Notes under the pieces: model-generated
Databases searched by the model: none
What the model was told of the DNA's origin: nothing
Seen by the model: only the letters and a program-made list of their open reading frames with translations
Part shown: positions 1-7,245 of the stretch, in pieces
Layout: every line of letters begins with the position of its first letter
Position numbering within the stretch: the stretch's first letter is position 1
Source of the DNA: Oceanobacillus salinisoli
GTDB taxonomy: Bacteria > Bacillota > Bacilli > Bacillales > Amphibacillaceae
Reading direction: 5' to 3'
Length of the DNA stretch: 64,000 bases
Assembly: GCF_009733865.1 (NCBI RefSeq)
Contig: NZ_WOFB01000017.1
Span: forward strand, 90,079-154,078
Position numbers and translations under genes: made by a program

Positions 1-438
1 AAGTTTATGAGTAAACAAGAGAAGGATATGCACGCTGAATGCCAGTGGATGCTCTCTCACATTGCTAGGATAGGTGGAGCGTTTGGATTTCGAGAATTAT
101 TCTTTTCTCAATATACGACAGCCGATGTTCTTCCACGACAGATAAAACAAAACTGTGATGCAAAGATTAGTTTTAAATTGCAAAATGGGTACTCTAGTGA
201 AGTTGTATTGGGAGAGGGTAATACTCAAGCTGCGGAATTAGAAAAGATACCAGGTAGGGCCATATTTAAAGATGGTGCTAGTATGTATAAGCTTCAAGTC
301 CCAAAAATAACCGATAACCAAATGGAAAAACTACTCCAGGATTATTACGAATCTAAGCGAAAGGATGTCACCAATGAGGTTGGACGAAAGAAGAATGAAG
401 ATACTGACAACCTTATCGAATTTAGAGATCATGACTAG
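1..438 (+). CDS. FtsK/SpoIIIE-type DNA translocase, C-terminal fragment (cut by window edge)
   Basis: The reading frame is open from base 1, so the protein begins upstream. The visible 145 residues carry the end of an FtsK/SpoIIIE motor domain: the stretch with SQYTTADVLPRQIKQ (about residues 35-50) followed by NCDAKISFKLQN and GRAIFKDG, as in coupling or replication proteins of integrative elements. Such proteins pump or unwind DNA for conjugative transfer or element replication. The tail after about residue 110 is charged and not conserved. It overlaps the next gene by 65 bases, which suggests translational coupling. The family is clear; the exact role (coupling protein or replication helper) cannot be decided from this end alone. 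Confidence 0.8.
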   Translation, partial: KFMSKQEKDMHAECQWMLSHIARIGGAFGFRELFFSQYTTADVLPRQIKQNCDAKISFKLQNGYSSEVVLGEGNTQAAELEKIPGRAIFKDGASMYKLQVPKITDNQMEKLLQDYYESKRKDVTNEVGRKKNEDTDNLIEFRDHD

Positions 439-961
439 AAGCCAAATTCAAACCCTACACCAAACGAAAAGCACTCGTAATACAAACTTCATTATGCAAT
501 CCCTTAAAGACTATACTAATTCAATCAGACTTCAAGAGAACGCTTATTACCTAAATAAAAAAGGTGCTACCCTGGTTGGTGCTAAAAAACAGTTTAGAGT
601 TAATAACCAGGTGCAGCATAAGTTAATGAGAAATGACGCCTATATTTATTTTAAGCCGACAGGTTGGAAATCAGAACGAGAATTTTTAAAACCGGTAGCA
701 ATTACACCAGATGCTTATTTTTACTCTGGATCAACGTATAAATTTTTAGAAGTGGATAATGTACAGAAATGGTATACGAATGTAAAGAAGATGGAGAAGT
801 ATAAAGCATTTAAAGAAAGCGGAGTGTTTCAAAAGCAATTAGGTTATTTTCCTACTATCGTGTGGGTAGTTCGTTTTGAGGTAAGGAAAGAAAAATTGAA
901 ATCGTTGGCCAAAGAGATGAATTTATTTTGTGAAATTTATCTACATGAGGAAATAGTATGA
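374..961 (+). CDS. Replication-relaxation family protein (Replic_Relax)
   Basis: 195 residues starting at ATG 374, which is better spaced from the AAAGG ribosome site than the in-frame ATG at 365. The N-terminus (MRLDERRMKILTTL, then RSQIQTLH) looks like a winged helix, and the C-terminal half (DAYFY, FLEVDN, KMEKYKAF) has the acidic/aromatic pattern of the Replic_Relax family. This family usually sits beside FtsK-like translocases on plasmids and integrative elements of Firmicutes, where it is thought to help start replication or relaxation at the transfer origin. The overlap with the translocase gene supports joint function. Family assignment rests on pattern and context. Confidence 0.65.
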   Translation: MRLDERRMKILTTLSNLEIMTRSQIQTLHQTKSTRNTNFIMQSLKDYTNSIRLQENAYYLNKKGATLVGAKKQFRVNNQVQHKLMRNDAYIYFKPTGWKSEREFLKPVAITPDAYFYSGSTYKFLEVDNVQKWYTNVKKMEKYKAFKESGVFQKQLGYFPTIVWVVRFEVRKEKLKSLAKEMNLFCEIYLHEEIV

Positions 962-997
962 TAAGATGTAGGTAAAAATTGGCAGGGGGAGAATGAA

Positions 998-1762
998 TTG
1001 AAGAAGTTAATTGTAATAGCAATCGTATTATTTTTAACAGCGTGTAATGTGGATGCGAATGACACATCTGTAGAGGAAACGGATGAAACTGAGGCAAATG
1101 AAACTTATGAAACACAGAGTAATAACGATACAGAAGAAACCTCATACGAAGAAGTAGTTGAAGAAGAGACTCAAGAAGATTTATACAAAGATTTGCAAAG
1201 CGTAATGTCTCTAGAAGAAACCGAAACTATACAAGGGAGCGGTGGTCAGTCCCACGTTTTTAATGTAATGGTAGAGGGAATGGTTAAATTTACTTCAACT
1301 AATGAAGGAACATCCAATTTTATGGCTCACGTTGAAGATGGAACTACTGGAGAAAGAATAGGATCTGTTGCTAATCATATTGGGAATTATGAAGGTCATC
1401 AATTTCTCAATTTAGCCGAAGGTGAACACATTTTACAAGTATCCAGTGCAGGCGATTGGACTTTTAAAATAGATCAACCTTACAAAGATGATTTTGTCGA
1501 GGAAAGAACATTTAACGGAAGCGGTAATCAAACCCTTGGACCCTTCTATTTTAAAAATAGCAGGTTAGAATTTACAGGTGAACATAATGACGAAGGGAAT
1601 TTCATGGTACATCTTTTAGGTGTTTACGGAGATAGAATAGATGGCGTTTTTAATGAAATTGGGAATTATGAAGGGAACTATATTGCAACTATTGAAGAAG
1701 ACGCTATTTACTATCTGGACATCACAGCTGGGGATGAGTGGAGTATAAGTATTAAAGAGTAG
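998..1762 (+). CDS. Element-borne lipoprotein with two tandem repeats
   Basis: 254 residues from a TTG start preceded by AGGGGGA. A short signal peptide ends in the lipobox LTAC with Cys16 as the lipid-anchored residue, so the mature protein should sit on the outer face of the membrane. Residues 20-60 are a Glu/Thr-rich linker. Residues about 78-157 and 171-254 are two diverged copies of one domain; both contain GSG near the start and the motif IGNYEG. The domain is likely beta-rich and is not assigned to a known family here. As last gene before the element boundary it may be cargo, for example surface exclusion or adhesion, but that is a guess. Confidence 0.7.
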   Translation: MKKLIVIAIVLFLTACNVDANDTSVEETDETEANETYETQSNNDTEETSYEEVVEEETQEDLYKDLQSVMSLEETETIQGSGGQSHVFNVMVEGMVKFTSTNEGTSNFMAHVEDGTTGERIGSVANHIGNYEGHQFLNLAEGEHILQVSSAGDWTFKIDQPYKDDFVEERTFNGSGNQTLGPFYFKNSRLEFTGEHNDEGNFMVHLLGVYGDRIDGVFNEIGNYEGNYIATIEEDAIYYLDITAGDEWSISIKE

Positions 1763-1790
1763 AGCGGATTAATTTCCGCTCTTTATTTTT
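1761..1790 (+). terminator. Intrinsic terminator after the lipoprotein gene
   Basis: AGAGCGGA and TCCGCTCT form an 8-bp stem with a six-base loop, followed by TTATTTTT. It overlaps the lipoprotein stop codon and closes the rightward element genes just before the junction with comGC. Confidence 0.75.
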
Positions 1791-1792
1791 AA

Positions 1793-1852
1793 CTATGGGT
1801 ATTCGCCTATATTCATTTCGATCAGCGTGAATCCGTGATTGTTTTTAAACAT
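1793..1852 (-). pseudogene. comGC: comGC, truncated after the prepilin cleavage motif
   Basis: Directly after comGB a perfect start context (AAAGGAGTG, then ATG at 1852) opens a frame reading MFKNNHGFTLIEM and then an unrelated NIGEYP and stop. G-FTLIE is the type IV prepilin processing site of ComGC, the major competence pseudopilin (normally about 100 residues). Only the first 13 residues match the family; the hydrophobic helix and globular part are missing. The break is best explained by integration of the element to the left. comGD-GG are not in the window, so they are either on the far side of the element or lost. Confidence 0.85.
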
Positions 1853-1865
1853 AATAAACACTCCT

Positions 1866-2912
1866 TTAAATGGTTTTGATTAATTGAAACATTGGCCACA
1901 TTAGAGAGACATAAATAAAAATGATAAAACTTCCTATAATAATAAAAAAGATGGGCTGTAACAACGTAAAGATTTTTATTGTTCTCATTTCCATTTCTTC
2001 CATTAAAACCTCAACATAGACAGAAAGGTCCATTTCCAGTGCTTGAACATCTGTATCCTTTTGAAATATAGAAATCAGCTGCCTATCTAGAAATGATAAA
2101 CGGGATAAAGCATAGCTCAAATGAATGCCCTCGTTTAACTGCGTTGTTATGAACTTTGAACAATAAGATATAATGGGTAATTTCTGCTGATTTGACATAT
2201 GCTGCAGGATTTCTTTGAAGGACATGCCTGTTTTAAGAAGAGAGCTGAAGTGGGATGCGAAAAAATATGAACTTTGCATCCGAAGATAATCCCTGTAACC
2301 AGGGATCTTTTTATACAGCTGTATGCTTTTTTCGATTGGTATATAAGATTTGAACAATAACCAAATAAGACTTAACGTGATGAAAATTATTATACTTAAG
2401 ATTAGAAAAGAACTTAGAAAATCAATGAACATGATGGAGTAGTTAATGGATGTACTGGACTCAGATTGGAAAGTTTCCGCAAAGGAGGGAAGAACAGATT
2501 GCTTGATAATATAAAGCAATAAGGAGAAAATTACAAACAAAATGAGAGGATACCTTAAGATTTGCTTAAACTTTCTCGCGTTAGTCATACGCTGTTGAAA
2601 CATATTGATACACTTTTCTAAACTTCCCTCCAGATCATTGTTGGCTCGTATAAAATATAAAAAGGAAGTAATGGTGTGATGAAAATGAGCTTTTTCAAAT
2701 GCCTGATCTATCGTATCTCCGTTTTTTAAGGCATTGATAACAATGGATGCCGATGCTGACAAATGTCTGTCCCATTTTATCTTATCCAATGCTTGAAGAA
2801 TTGGATATCCATTTTTCAGTAATCGCAACAATCGCTGCAGAAATCTCAACTGTTCTTCTTTATTCATTCGTAACTTGGTATTCGAATAGAACTTTTTCAG
2901 AAATAAATCCAT
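1866..2912 (-). CDS. comGB: Competence pseudopilus assembly membrane protein ComGB
   Basis: 348 residues, GspF/PilC-type polytopic platform protein that works with the ComGA ATPase to build the DNA-uptake pseudopilus. Two repeated cytoplasmic halves (about 15-115 and 215-305) alternate with hydrophobic segments near 118-140, 165-190 and 320-345. ATG 2912 follows AAGAAGG at good spacing; this start overlaps comGA by 53 bases. The downstream partner comGC starts 13 bases after the stop but is interrupted, so this protein probably has no pilin to export unless the element leaves. Confidence 0.9.
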   Translation of the reverse strand: MDLFLKKFYSNTKLRMNKEEQLRFLQRLLRLLKNGYPILQALDKIKWDRHLSASASIVINALKNGDTIDQAFEKAHFHHTITSFLYFIRANNDLEGSLEKCINMFQQRMTNARKFKQILRYPLILFVIFSLLLYIIKQSVLPSFAETFQSESSTSINYSIMFIDFLSSFLILSIIIFITLSLIWLLFKSYIPIEKSIQLYKKIPGYRDYLRMQSSYFFASHFSSLLKTGMSFKEILQHMSNQQKLPIISYCSKFITTQLNEGIHLSYALSRLSFLDRQLISIFQKDTDVQALEMDLSVYVEVLMEEMEMRTIKIFTLLQPIFFIIIGSFIIFIYVSLMWPMFQLIKTI

Positions 2913-3885
2913 ATGCGTATGCCTTCTTTCTTAAGTGCTGAAATGACTGAAAATCCGTCAAATGGTTTAAATCACCACCTTTCAGTACATTGTCAAGAAG
3001 CCTTCCATCCAATAGTTCTAATATTGCAGCGCGTCTGGTTATTTGATCATTTATCGTTAAAGGCAATAATTGAATAGCCGCTACAGCGATAAGGGACTGC
3101 TGCAAATCTATTTGTTTTATTTCCATATCCTGCAGACGATGAATAGTACCAACCGCATTTTTAGCATGTAATGTGCTCATTACCAAATGGCCGGTTAAAG
3201 CAGCTTCAAAGGCAAACTTTGCTGTATATTTATCACGAATCTCTCCAATCATAAGGATATCAGGATCATGCCTTAGTGCAGCTTTTAATCCTGATTGATA
3301 GGAAATACCTGCTTTTTCATTTACCTGAACTTGAAGAATATCCTTTACTTCTTTCTCAATCGGATCCTCCAAAGAAATCGTTTGATAAGAATTTTCCTTT
3401 AGTAAAGCATGTAGCAGTGCATATAACGTTGTGGTCTTTCCACTGCCAGTTGGTCCTGTAAAAAGTATAATTCCAGAACGTTTTTGGATCCATTGTTTGA
3501 TTTTTTTATATTGATAAGGGAATAGAAAAAGATTTTTCAGGTTATAGCTTTGGGTTTGTGGAAGAACTCGAATGGCTAGGCTCTCTAAATGATGAGTAGG
3601 AAGTGTGGATAGTCTAAGTGAGTAAAAATCATCTCCCTGTTGGTGTTCAATGATTCCGTTTTGAGGTTTTCTCGTTTCTCCAATATCCATGCCTGAAGTA
3701 AACTTATAAAAGGTAAGAAGTAGCTGGTACTGGTTCATGGAAATATTTTTGTATAAGATTCGTTTACCATGGATTCGAAAGTAAATAGCTGTTTGGGAAG
3801 TAAATGGATAGAAATGAATGTCAGATGCATGATGTCCGAAGGCTCCTTTTAATATAGTGGCAGAAAGCGATGAAGCAGAACTCAA
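2860..3885 (-). CDS. comGA: Competence traffic ATPase ComGA
   Basis: 341 residues, GspE/PilB-type ATPase that powers ComGC pseudopilus assembly at the inner face of the membrane. Walker A GPTGSGKT lies at about 144-151, the Asp box SLEDPIE after it, and Walker B DPDILMIGEIRD near 207. The start is TTG 3885, behind GGAG. Compared with the B. subtilis protein, the C-terminal Cys-rich (zinc) loop is missing: after LLPL the sequence runs directly to TINDQITRRAAILELL. First gene of the comG operon, overlapping comGB. Confidence 0.93.
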   Translation of the reverse strand: MSSASSLSATILKGAFGHHASDIHFYPFTSQTAIYFRIHGKRILYKNISMNQYQLLLTFYKFTSGMDIGETRKPQNGIIEHQQGDDFYSLRLSTLPTHHLESLAIRVLPQTQSYNLKNLFLFPYQYKKIKQWIQKRSGIILFTGPTGSGKTTTLYALLHALLKENSYQTISLEDPIEKEVKDILQVQVNEKAGISYQSGLKAALRHDPDILMIGEIRDKYTAKFAFEAALTGHLVMSTLHAKNAVGTIHRLQDMEIKQIDLQQSLIAVAAIQLLPLTINDQITRRAAILELLDGRLLDNVLKGGDLNHLTDFQSFQHLRKKAYAYGFISEKVLFEYQVTNE

Positions 3886-3959
3886 TCCATTGTCAACTCC
3901 TTCATGATTTAATTTTTCTACATCACTTTATTCGACACTGTTCTTCAAACTCCTTCTTT

Positions 3960-4003
3960 TTTCGCAACATTTTTTTAAAATTTTTTTGAATATATTTTTA
4001 TGG
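3960..4003 (-). promoter_or_regulatory. A/T-tract region upstream of comGA, possible ComK-binding site
   Basis: Read toward comGA, this stretch has phased A-tracts and T-tracts (AAAAATATATTC, AAAAAAATTTTAAAA). ComK boxes are AAAA-N5-TTTT pairs; these match only loosely. Closer to the gene (3927-3939) is TGTCGAA, identical to the core of a Spo0A box. Both are suggestive only. Confidence 0.3.
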
Positions 4004-4047
4004 ATTGGTTTAATCTAATAATACATAGGGAGAATGAGGTGAAGAGG

Positions 4048-4227
4048 ATGTCTGGTAATGATTATTTAAAATATGTTACCGAACAAGTTGTTTCTTATTT
4101 GGATTTACCGACAGAGGAAAGAAGAAAGCGAAAATTAGAACAAAAGAAAGCACCAGGAGGATTATCCAATCGGTGGTTTGGTGTCCTGCCATTTGTAATA
4201 AAATCTTTAAGAAAAAAGGCAGAATAG
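4048..4227 (+). CDS. yqzE: YqzE family protein
   Basis: 59 residues from ATG 4048, preceded by GAGGTGAAGAGG. An upstream in-frame ATG at 4000 has no ribosome site. The sequence begins MSGNDYLKYVTEQVV, has a basic middle (RRKRKLEQKK) and a WFGVLPFVIKSL tail, matching the small YqzE family found next to comG genes. Function is unknown. It runs divergently from comGA, which differs from my recollection of B. subtilis, where yqzE lies at the other end of the comG operon. Confidence 0.8.
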   Translation: MSGNDYLKYVTEQVVSYLDLPTEERRKRKLEQKKAPGGLSNRWFGVLPFVIKSLRKKAE

Positions 4228-4253
4228 CTGCATATCGGCTATTCTGCCTTTTT
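4213..4253. terminator. Bidirectional terminator between yqzE and yqhG
   Basis: AAAGGCAGAATAGC and GCTATTCTGCCTTT form a long stem with T runs on both strands. It lies between convergent yqzE (+) and yqhG (-). Confidence 0.85.
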
Positions 4254-4275
4254 CATACATAAGGAACATATTTGT

Positions 4276-5049
4276 TTATTCTGTTAAATAAAACAAGCCA
4301 CCGTTTATCACTTCGCAGGAAATGACAGGCTGGTATCTTTCTTTGATTTCTTCTATTTCTTTTTGCATTTGTTCCTCTTCTTCGGTACGCCCTTCATAAA
4401 AATGTTTTAGTGTTTGAATCTCTTCATGTAATGTTTCAATGGATTCTTCCGCCCACCCGTGGGTTTGATTTTCGAGATAATTGGATATTACAGCCTCAAT
4501 TCTTTTGTATCCACTTTGCAGTCTGATAAGGGGGGAGATGGTGTAGCAATAATCAGAAATGGCCGTCTGTAAAGGCAGTTCTTTTAAGTAATCCATCATT
4601 TCTAGACGCATTTTTCCGTTAACAAGCTGAAGACCAATAGAAATTACTTCATCCTTTTTATGTTTTCCTTTGTAACTGATTTTTAAATTGACGACGAGCC
4701 AGGGATACATAGCAGTGTTTTTGTCTGCAGACACCTTTTGAAATAGTCTGGTGAATTTTTCATTTTCTTTAAGATGGTTGATTATTTGCTGTAACCTTGG
4801 ACTTCCAAAATGAACCCAATCTCCTTTCTCTTCTCTTTTTTCAGGATTGGTTATTAAGGTGAGTTGCATTGGTTCTCCCTTTTGTCCAATCTTTTTAATA
4901 TAGTGCCAATAAAAAGGGCGATTCATTAAGGCGCGATCCATTTCTTCCGTCAACTGAATTTTTAACAATCCATCTTCGTTCTCTAAAATTTCACATCGAT
5001 GAAATATAAAGTAATTCTGTAAAAAATTTTCCAAATTAGCTATAGCCAT
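4276..5049 (-). CDS. yqhG: YqhG family protein
   Basis: 257 residues, a conserved Bacillaceae protein of unknown function always found next to the yqhH helicase gene. It overlaps the end of yqhH by 14 bases, so the two are translated together. The sequence is mixed alpha/beta with a Glu-rich helical segment near residues 205-240 (coiled-coil like) and no signal peptide or membrane segment. The context suggests a partner of the YqhH helicase in nucleic acid or nucleoprotein handling, but no motif proves it. Confidence 0.8.
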   Translation of the reverse strand: MAIANLENFLQNYFIFHRCEILENEDGLLKIQLTEEMDRALMNRPFYWHYIKKIGQKGEPMQLTLITNPEKREEKGDWVHFGSPRLQQIINHLKENEKFTRLFQKVSADKNTAMYPWLVVNLKISYKGKHKKDEVISIGLQLVNGKMRLEMMDYLKELPLQTAISDYCYTISPLIRLQSGYKRIEAVISNYLENQTHGWAEESIETLHEEIQTLKHFYEGRTEEEEQMQKEIEEIKERYQPVISCEVINGGLFYLTE

Positions 5050-6691
5050 AACTTTGCTCCCCTTGTGTTTCGTCTATTGAGTTTTGGATAATGCTAGTTA
5101 AGTTATCCAGTTTAATCTTTACTTCACCAGCCGAAGTGGATTCATTATAAATGTTTTCCAATTCCGATTCCATACTGGAAATATTTAGTTCTGATAAAAT
5201 AGCATCCAGATTGCCGATAACTTGTTCAAACAAATTAATCTTTTCATATAACAGTGTCATAATATGTTCTTCAATAGTTCCTTTGGTTGCAAAATTATAA
5301 ATATGGACATCTTTTTCCTGACCATAGCGGTGAATACGTCCAATTCGCTGTTCTAACCGCATAGGATTCCACGGCAGGTCATAATTAATCAAGTGATTGC
5401 AAAATTGAAGGTTGATACCTTCCCCACCTGCTTCTGTTGCAATCAGTACTTGTGCATGGTTTTGAAACAGTTGTCTCATCCAGTCTTTTTTACCGCGTTT
5501 AAATCCTCCACGGAATGGAACAGAGGAGATACCATGTTGCTTTAAATACCACTGAAGATATAATTGGCTTGCACGATATTCGGTAAACACAATCACTTTC
5601 TCATCACCAAACTGTTTAATTATTTCCACTAATTTCTCGGCTTTAGCATGATGGGGGAGTTGTTCAATTTTAGAAATAATTGGCTGAATCTGTGACTCTC
5701 CATTTCCTTCATCCATTAATTTTTTTAAAGAAAGGTAACACGCTTCTCTGGATGAGCATATTTCTCTCAAAAAAGTAATCTTTGAAAAACTGGAGAATGT
5801 CGAAGCGGTTTCCTCCAGGTCTTGGTATACTTCTTTTTCTTCAGGTTTAAAGTCTATCCACACTGTTTCAATATTACGTTTTGTATTATTTAAAGTAGTA
5901 TTTTTTCTCGTATTACGAATCATTACCTTTTGAATCAGTTGTTTTAAATAGGCATCCTGTTTGATTTGATTACGGCCTTTTCCATAATTCTCCAAAAAGG
6001 ATTCATAGTTTCCTAAATGCCCCGGTTTTAATATTGAAATTAAATTAAAGATTTCAATTAGGCGGTTCTGTACTGGGGTTGCTGTTAACAGTAAGCAATA
6101 TTTTTTCTTTAAAGAGCGAACAAATTCATAGTTTTTGGTTTTATGATTTTTAAGTTTATGTGCTTCATCAATTAAAATAAAATCATATTCAATATCCAGG
6201 ATTTTTTCCCGATGTGGAGAACGCTTGGCCGTATCCAATGAAGAAATAATAATGTTCTGGTCCCAATTATAATTTTTTCGATGGGCAATGGCTGGAATAT
6301 AAAACTTCTCATTCAACTCTCGAACCCATTGATTAACGAGGGACGCAGGAACTAAAATAAGTGCGTTCTTAACTAAACCACGAATCATATACTCTTTTAA
6401 TATCAAGCCAGCTTCAATCGTTTTTCCTAAACCGACTTCATCTGCTAATATGGCTCTTCCATTCATCGTTTCTATCACTTGTTCCGCAGCATCAATTTGA
6501 TGATCCAGAAATTGAATGTGTGGCAAATATTCGAGTGCACGTAACCCTTTAAATTCTGGAGTCATCGTTGTAAGTTCTGCTTGATAGGCCATAGAGAAAA
6601 GTTCCCAGCTGGAATATGGTCCATCATTTTCCAAGGTTGATTCTAATTCCGCTATAAAATTCGAATCCTTTTGTATTTCAATAGAATCCAT
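5036..6691 (-). CDS. yqhH: SNF2/Rad54-like helicase YqhH
   Basis: 551 residues. N-terminal DEXH half has Walker A DEVGLGKT (about 85-92), motif II DEAH (about 175) and TATPVQNR. The C-terminal helicase half has FTEYRASQ, GGEGINLQ and the arginine-finger motif QRIGRIHRYGQ. These place it in the bacterial SNF2 family (HepA/RapA-like), which moves along duplex DNA and remodels DNA-protein or RNA polymerase complexes. ATG 6691 follows AGAGGGAG. It is divergent from the gcv operon as in B. subtilis. The precise substrate is unknown. Confidence 0.88.
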   Translation of the reverse strand: MDSIEIQKDSNFIAELESTLENDGPYSSWELFSMAYQAELTTMTPEFKGLRALEYLPHIQFLDHQIDAAEQVIETMNGRAILADEVGLGKTIEAGLILKEYMIRGLVKNALILVPASLVNQWVRELNEKFYIPAIAHRKNYNWDQNIIISSLDTAKRSPHREKILDIEYDFILIDEAHKLKNHKTKNYEFVRSLKKKYCLLLTATPVQNRLIEIFNLISILKPGHLGNYESFLENYGKGRNQIKQDAYLKQLIQKVMIRNTRKNTTLNNTKRNIETVWIDFKPEEKEVYQDLEETASTFSSFSKITFLREICSSREACYLSLKKLMDEGNGESQIQPIISKIEQLPHHAKAEKLVEIIKQFGDEKVIVFTEYRASQLYLQWYLKQHGISSVPFRGGFKRGKKDWMRQLFQNHAQVLIATEAGGEGINLQFCNHLINYDLPWNPMRLEQRIGRIHRYGQEKDVHIYNFATKGTIEEHIMTLLYEKINLFEQVIGNLDAILSELNISSMESELENIYNESTSAGEVKIKLDNLTSIIQNSIDETQGEQSYGYS

Positions 6692-6731
6692 ATAATACTC
6701 CCTCTTTTTAGTAATAAAATTTGGATTTACT

Positions 6732-6760
6732 ATATCTTTTTCTGTTAAATGTGGTATAAT
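6732..6760 (+). promoter_or_regulatory. Promoter of the gcv operon
   Basis: Extended -10 TG-G-TATAAT at 6752-6760, a perfect sigma-A -10, about 75 bases before the glycine riboswitch. The -35 region (ATATCT at 6732) is poor, as expected for an extended -10 promoter. Confidence 0.6.
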
Positions 6761-6837
6761 ACAAAAATAAATTAAGGATTTATCAATACTGCATATTTAG
6801 TATAACCAACAATTCTTCATAATATGATGCGGATGAT

Positions 6838-7160
6838 TACAAGGGGAGAGTTTACTAATGTAGTAACGCCGAAGGAGCAAGCACTAAAGCGAATCTCTCA
6901 GGCAAACAGACTCTTGTGGGACGCAACTCTGGAGAGAGTTTACTTTATACTTTTAGGAGGGTATAAAATTTTAGCAAAGAAGTGGATTTGACGTAGCTAA
7001 AATTTTAACGTGCCAAGTATAAGAAAAATACCACATTCGCTAAAAGACGAGCGGATGCGAGTTTTTCTATTGTAAACCACCTACGAAGCAAGTATTTACA
7101 TCATACTGACTGTGTAAATATGCAACTTTCTGGTTGAAGGACAGAGATTTCTTTTATGGG
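6838..7160 (+). promoter_or_regulatory. Tandem glycine riboswitch, second aptamer expanded by a repeat
   Basis: Aptamer I (about 6841-6937) has the gcvT-motif blocks GGGGAGAG, GCCGAAGGAGCAAGC, AATCTCTCAGGCAAA and GACGCAACTCTGGAGAG. Aptamer II resumes with AGTTTAC (6937-6943) and continues after 128 extra bases with GTAAACCACC (7072), then AACTTTCTGGTTGAAGGACAGAG. In B. subtilis the GTTT.../...AAAC hairpin of aptamer II has a short loop; here a 119-bp dispersed repeat occupies it. The conserved core and the overlap with the terminator stem remain. Glycine binding is expected to switch on gcvT-gcvPA-gcvPB. Confidence 0.9.
6953..7071 (+). repeat. MITE-like repeat A, copy 1 (inside riboswitch loop)
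   Basis: 119-bp element starting TTAGGAGGGTATAAAATTT and ending GAGTTTTTCTATT. Internal inverted repeats TAAAATTTTAGC/GCTAAAATTTTA and CATTCGCT/AGCGGATG give two hairpins. It shares length and sequence with the copies at 17956, 18175 and 21525. The termini of the best copies are TTAG(G/A)AAA and TTTTTCTAA, a short inverted repeat. Confidence 0.85.
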
Positions 7161-7177
7161 AAATCTCTGTCCTTTTG
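7139..7177 (+). terminator. Riboswitch-controlled terminator
   Basis: GGACAGAGATTTC pairs with GAAATCTCTGTCC, followed by TTTT. Its left arm is also the closing P1 strand of aptamer II, so ligand binding and termination are mutually exclusive. Confidence 0.88.
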
Positions 7178-7245
7178 GTGTATCAGAATGAAGTTATCCA
7201 TTAAGTTCAAATAGCAACAGAATCTAGTACAAAGGAGAGGATGGC

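Larger units (their letters stand above)
1..1813. mobile_element. Right end of an integrated conjugative/plasmid-like element inserted in comGC
   Basis: Three rightward genes (FtsK-type translocase end, replication-relaxation protein, lipoprotein) abut a comGC gene that is cut after 13 codons. Everything left of about 1813 is foreign to the comG operon, whose missing genes (rest of comGC, comGD-GG) would be expected here. A DNA translocase next to a Replic_Relax protein is typical of Gram-positive conjugative or plasmid-derived elements. The right boundary is inferred from where the ComGC reading frame loses family resemblance (about 1813). The left end, the integrase and the second attachment site lie outside the window, so element type and size are unknown. 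Confidence 0.75.

Noticed and set aside
855..1145. Leftward 96-codon frame
   Set aside because: It is antisense to the replication-relaxation and lipoprotein genes; its His/Leu-rich sequence reflects the complement of the Glu-rich coding region.
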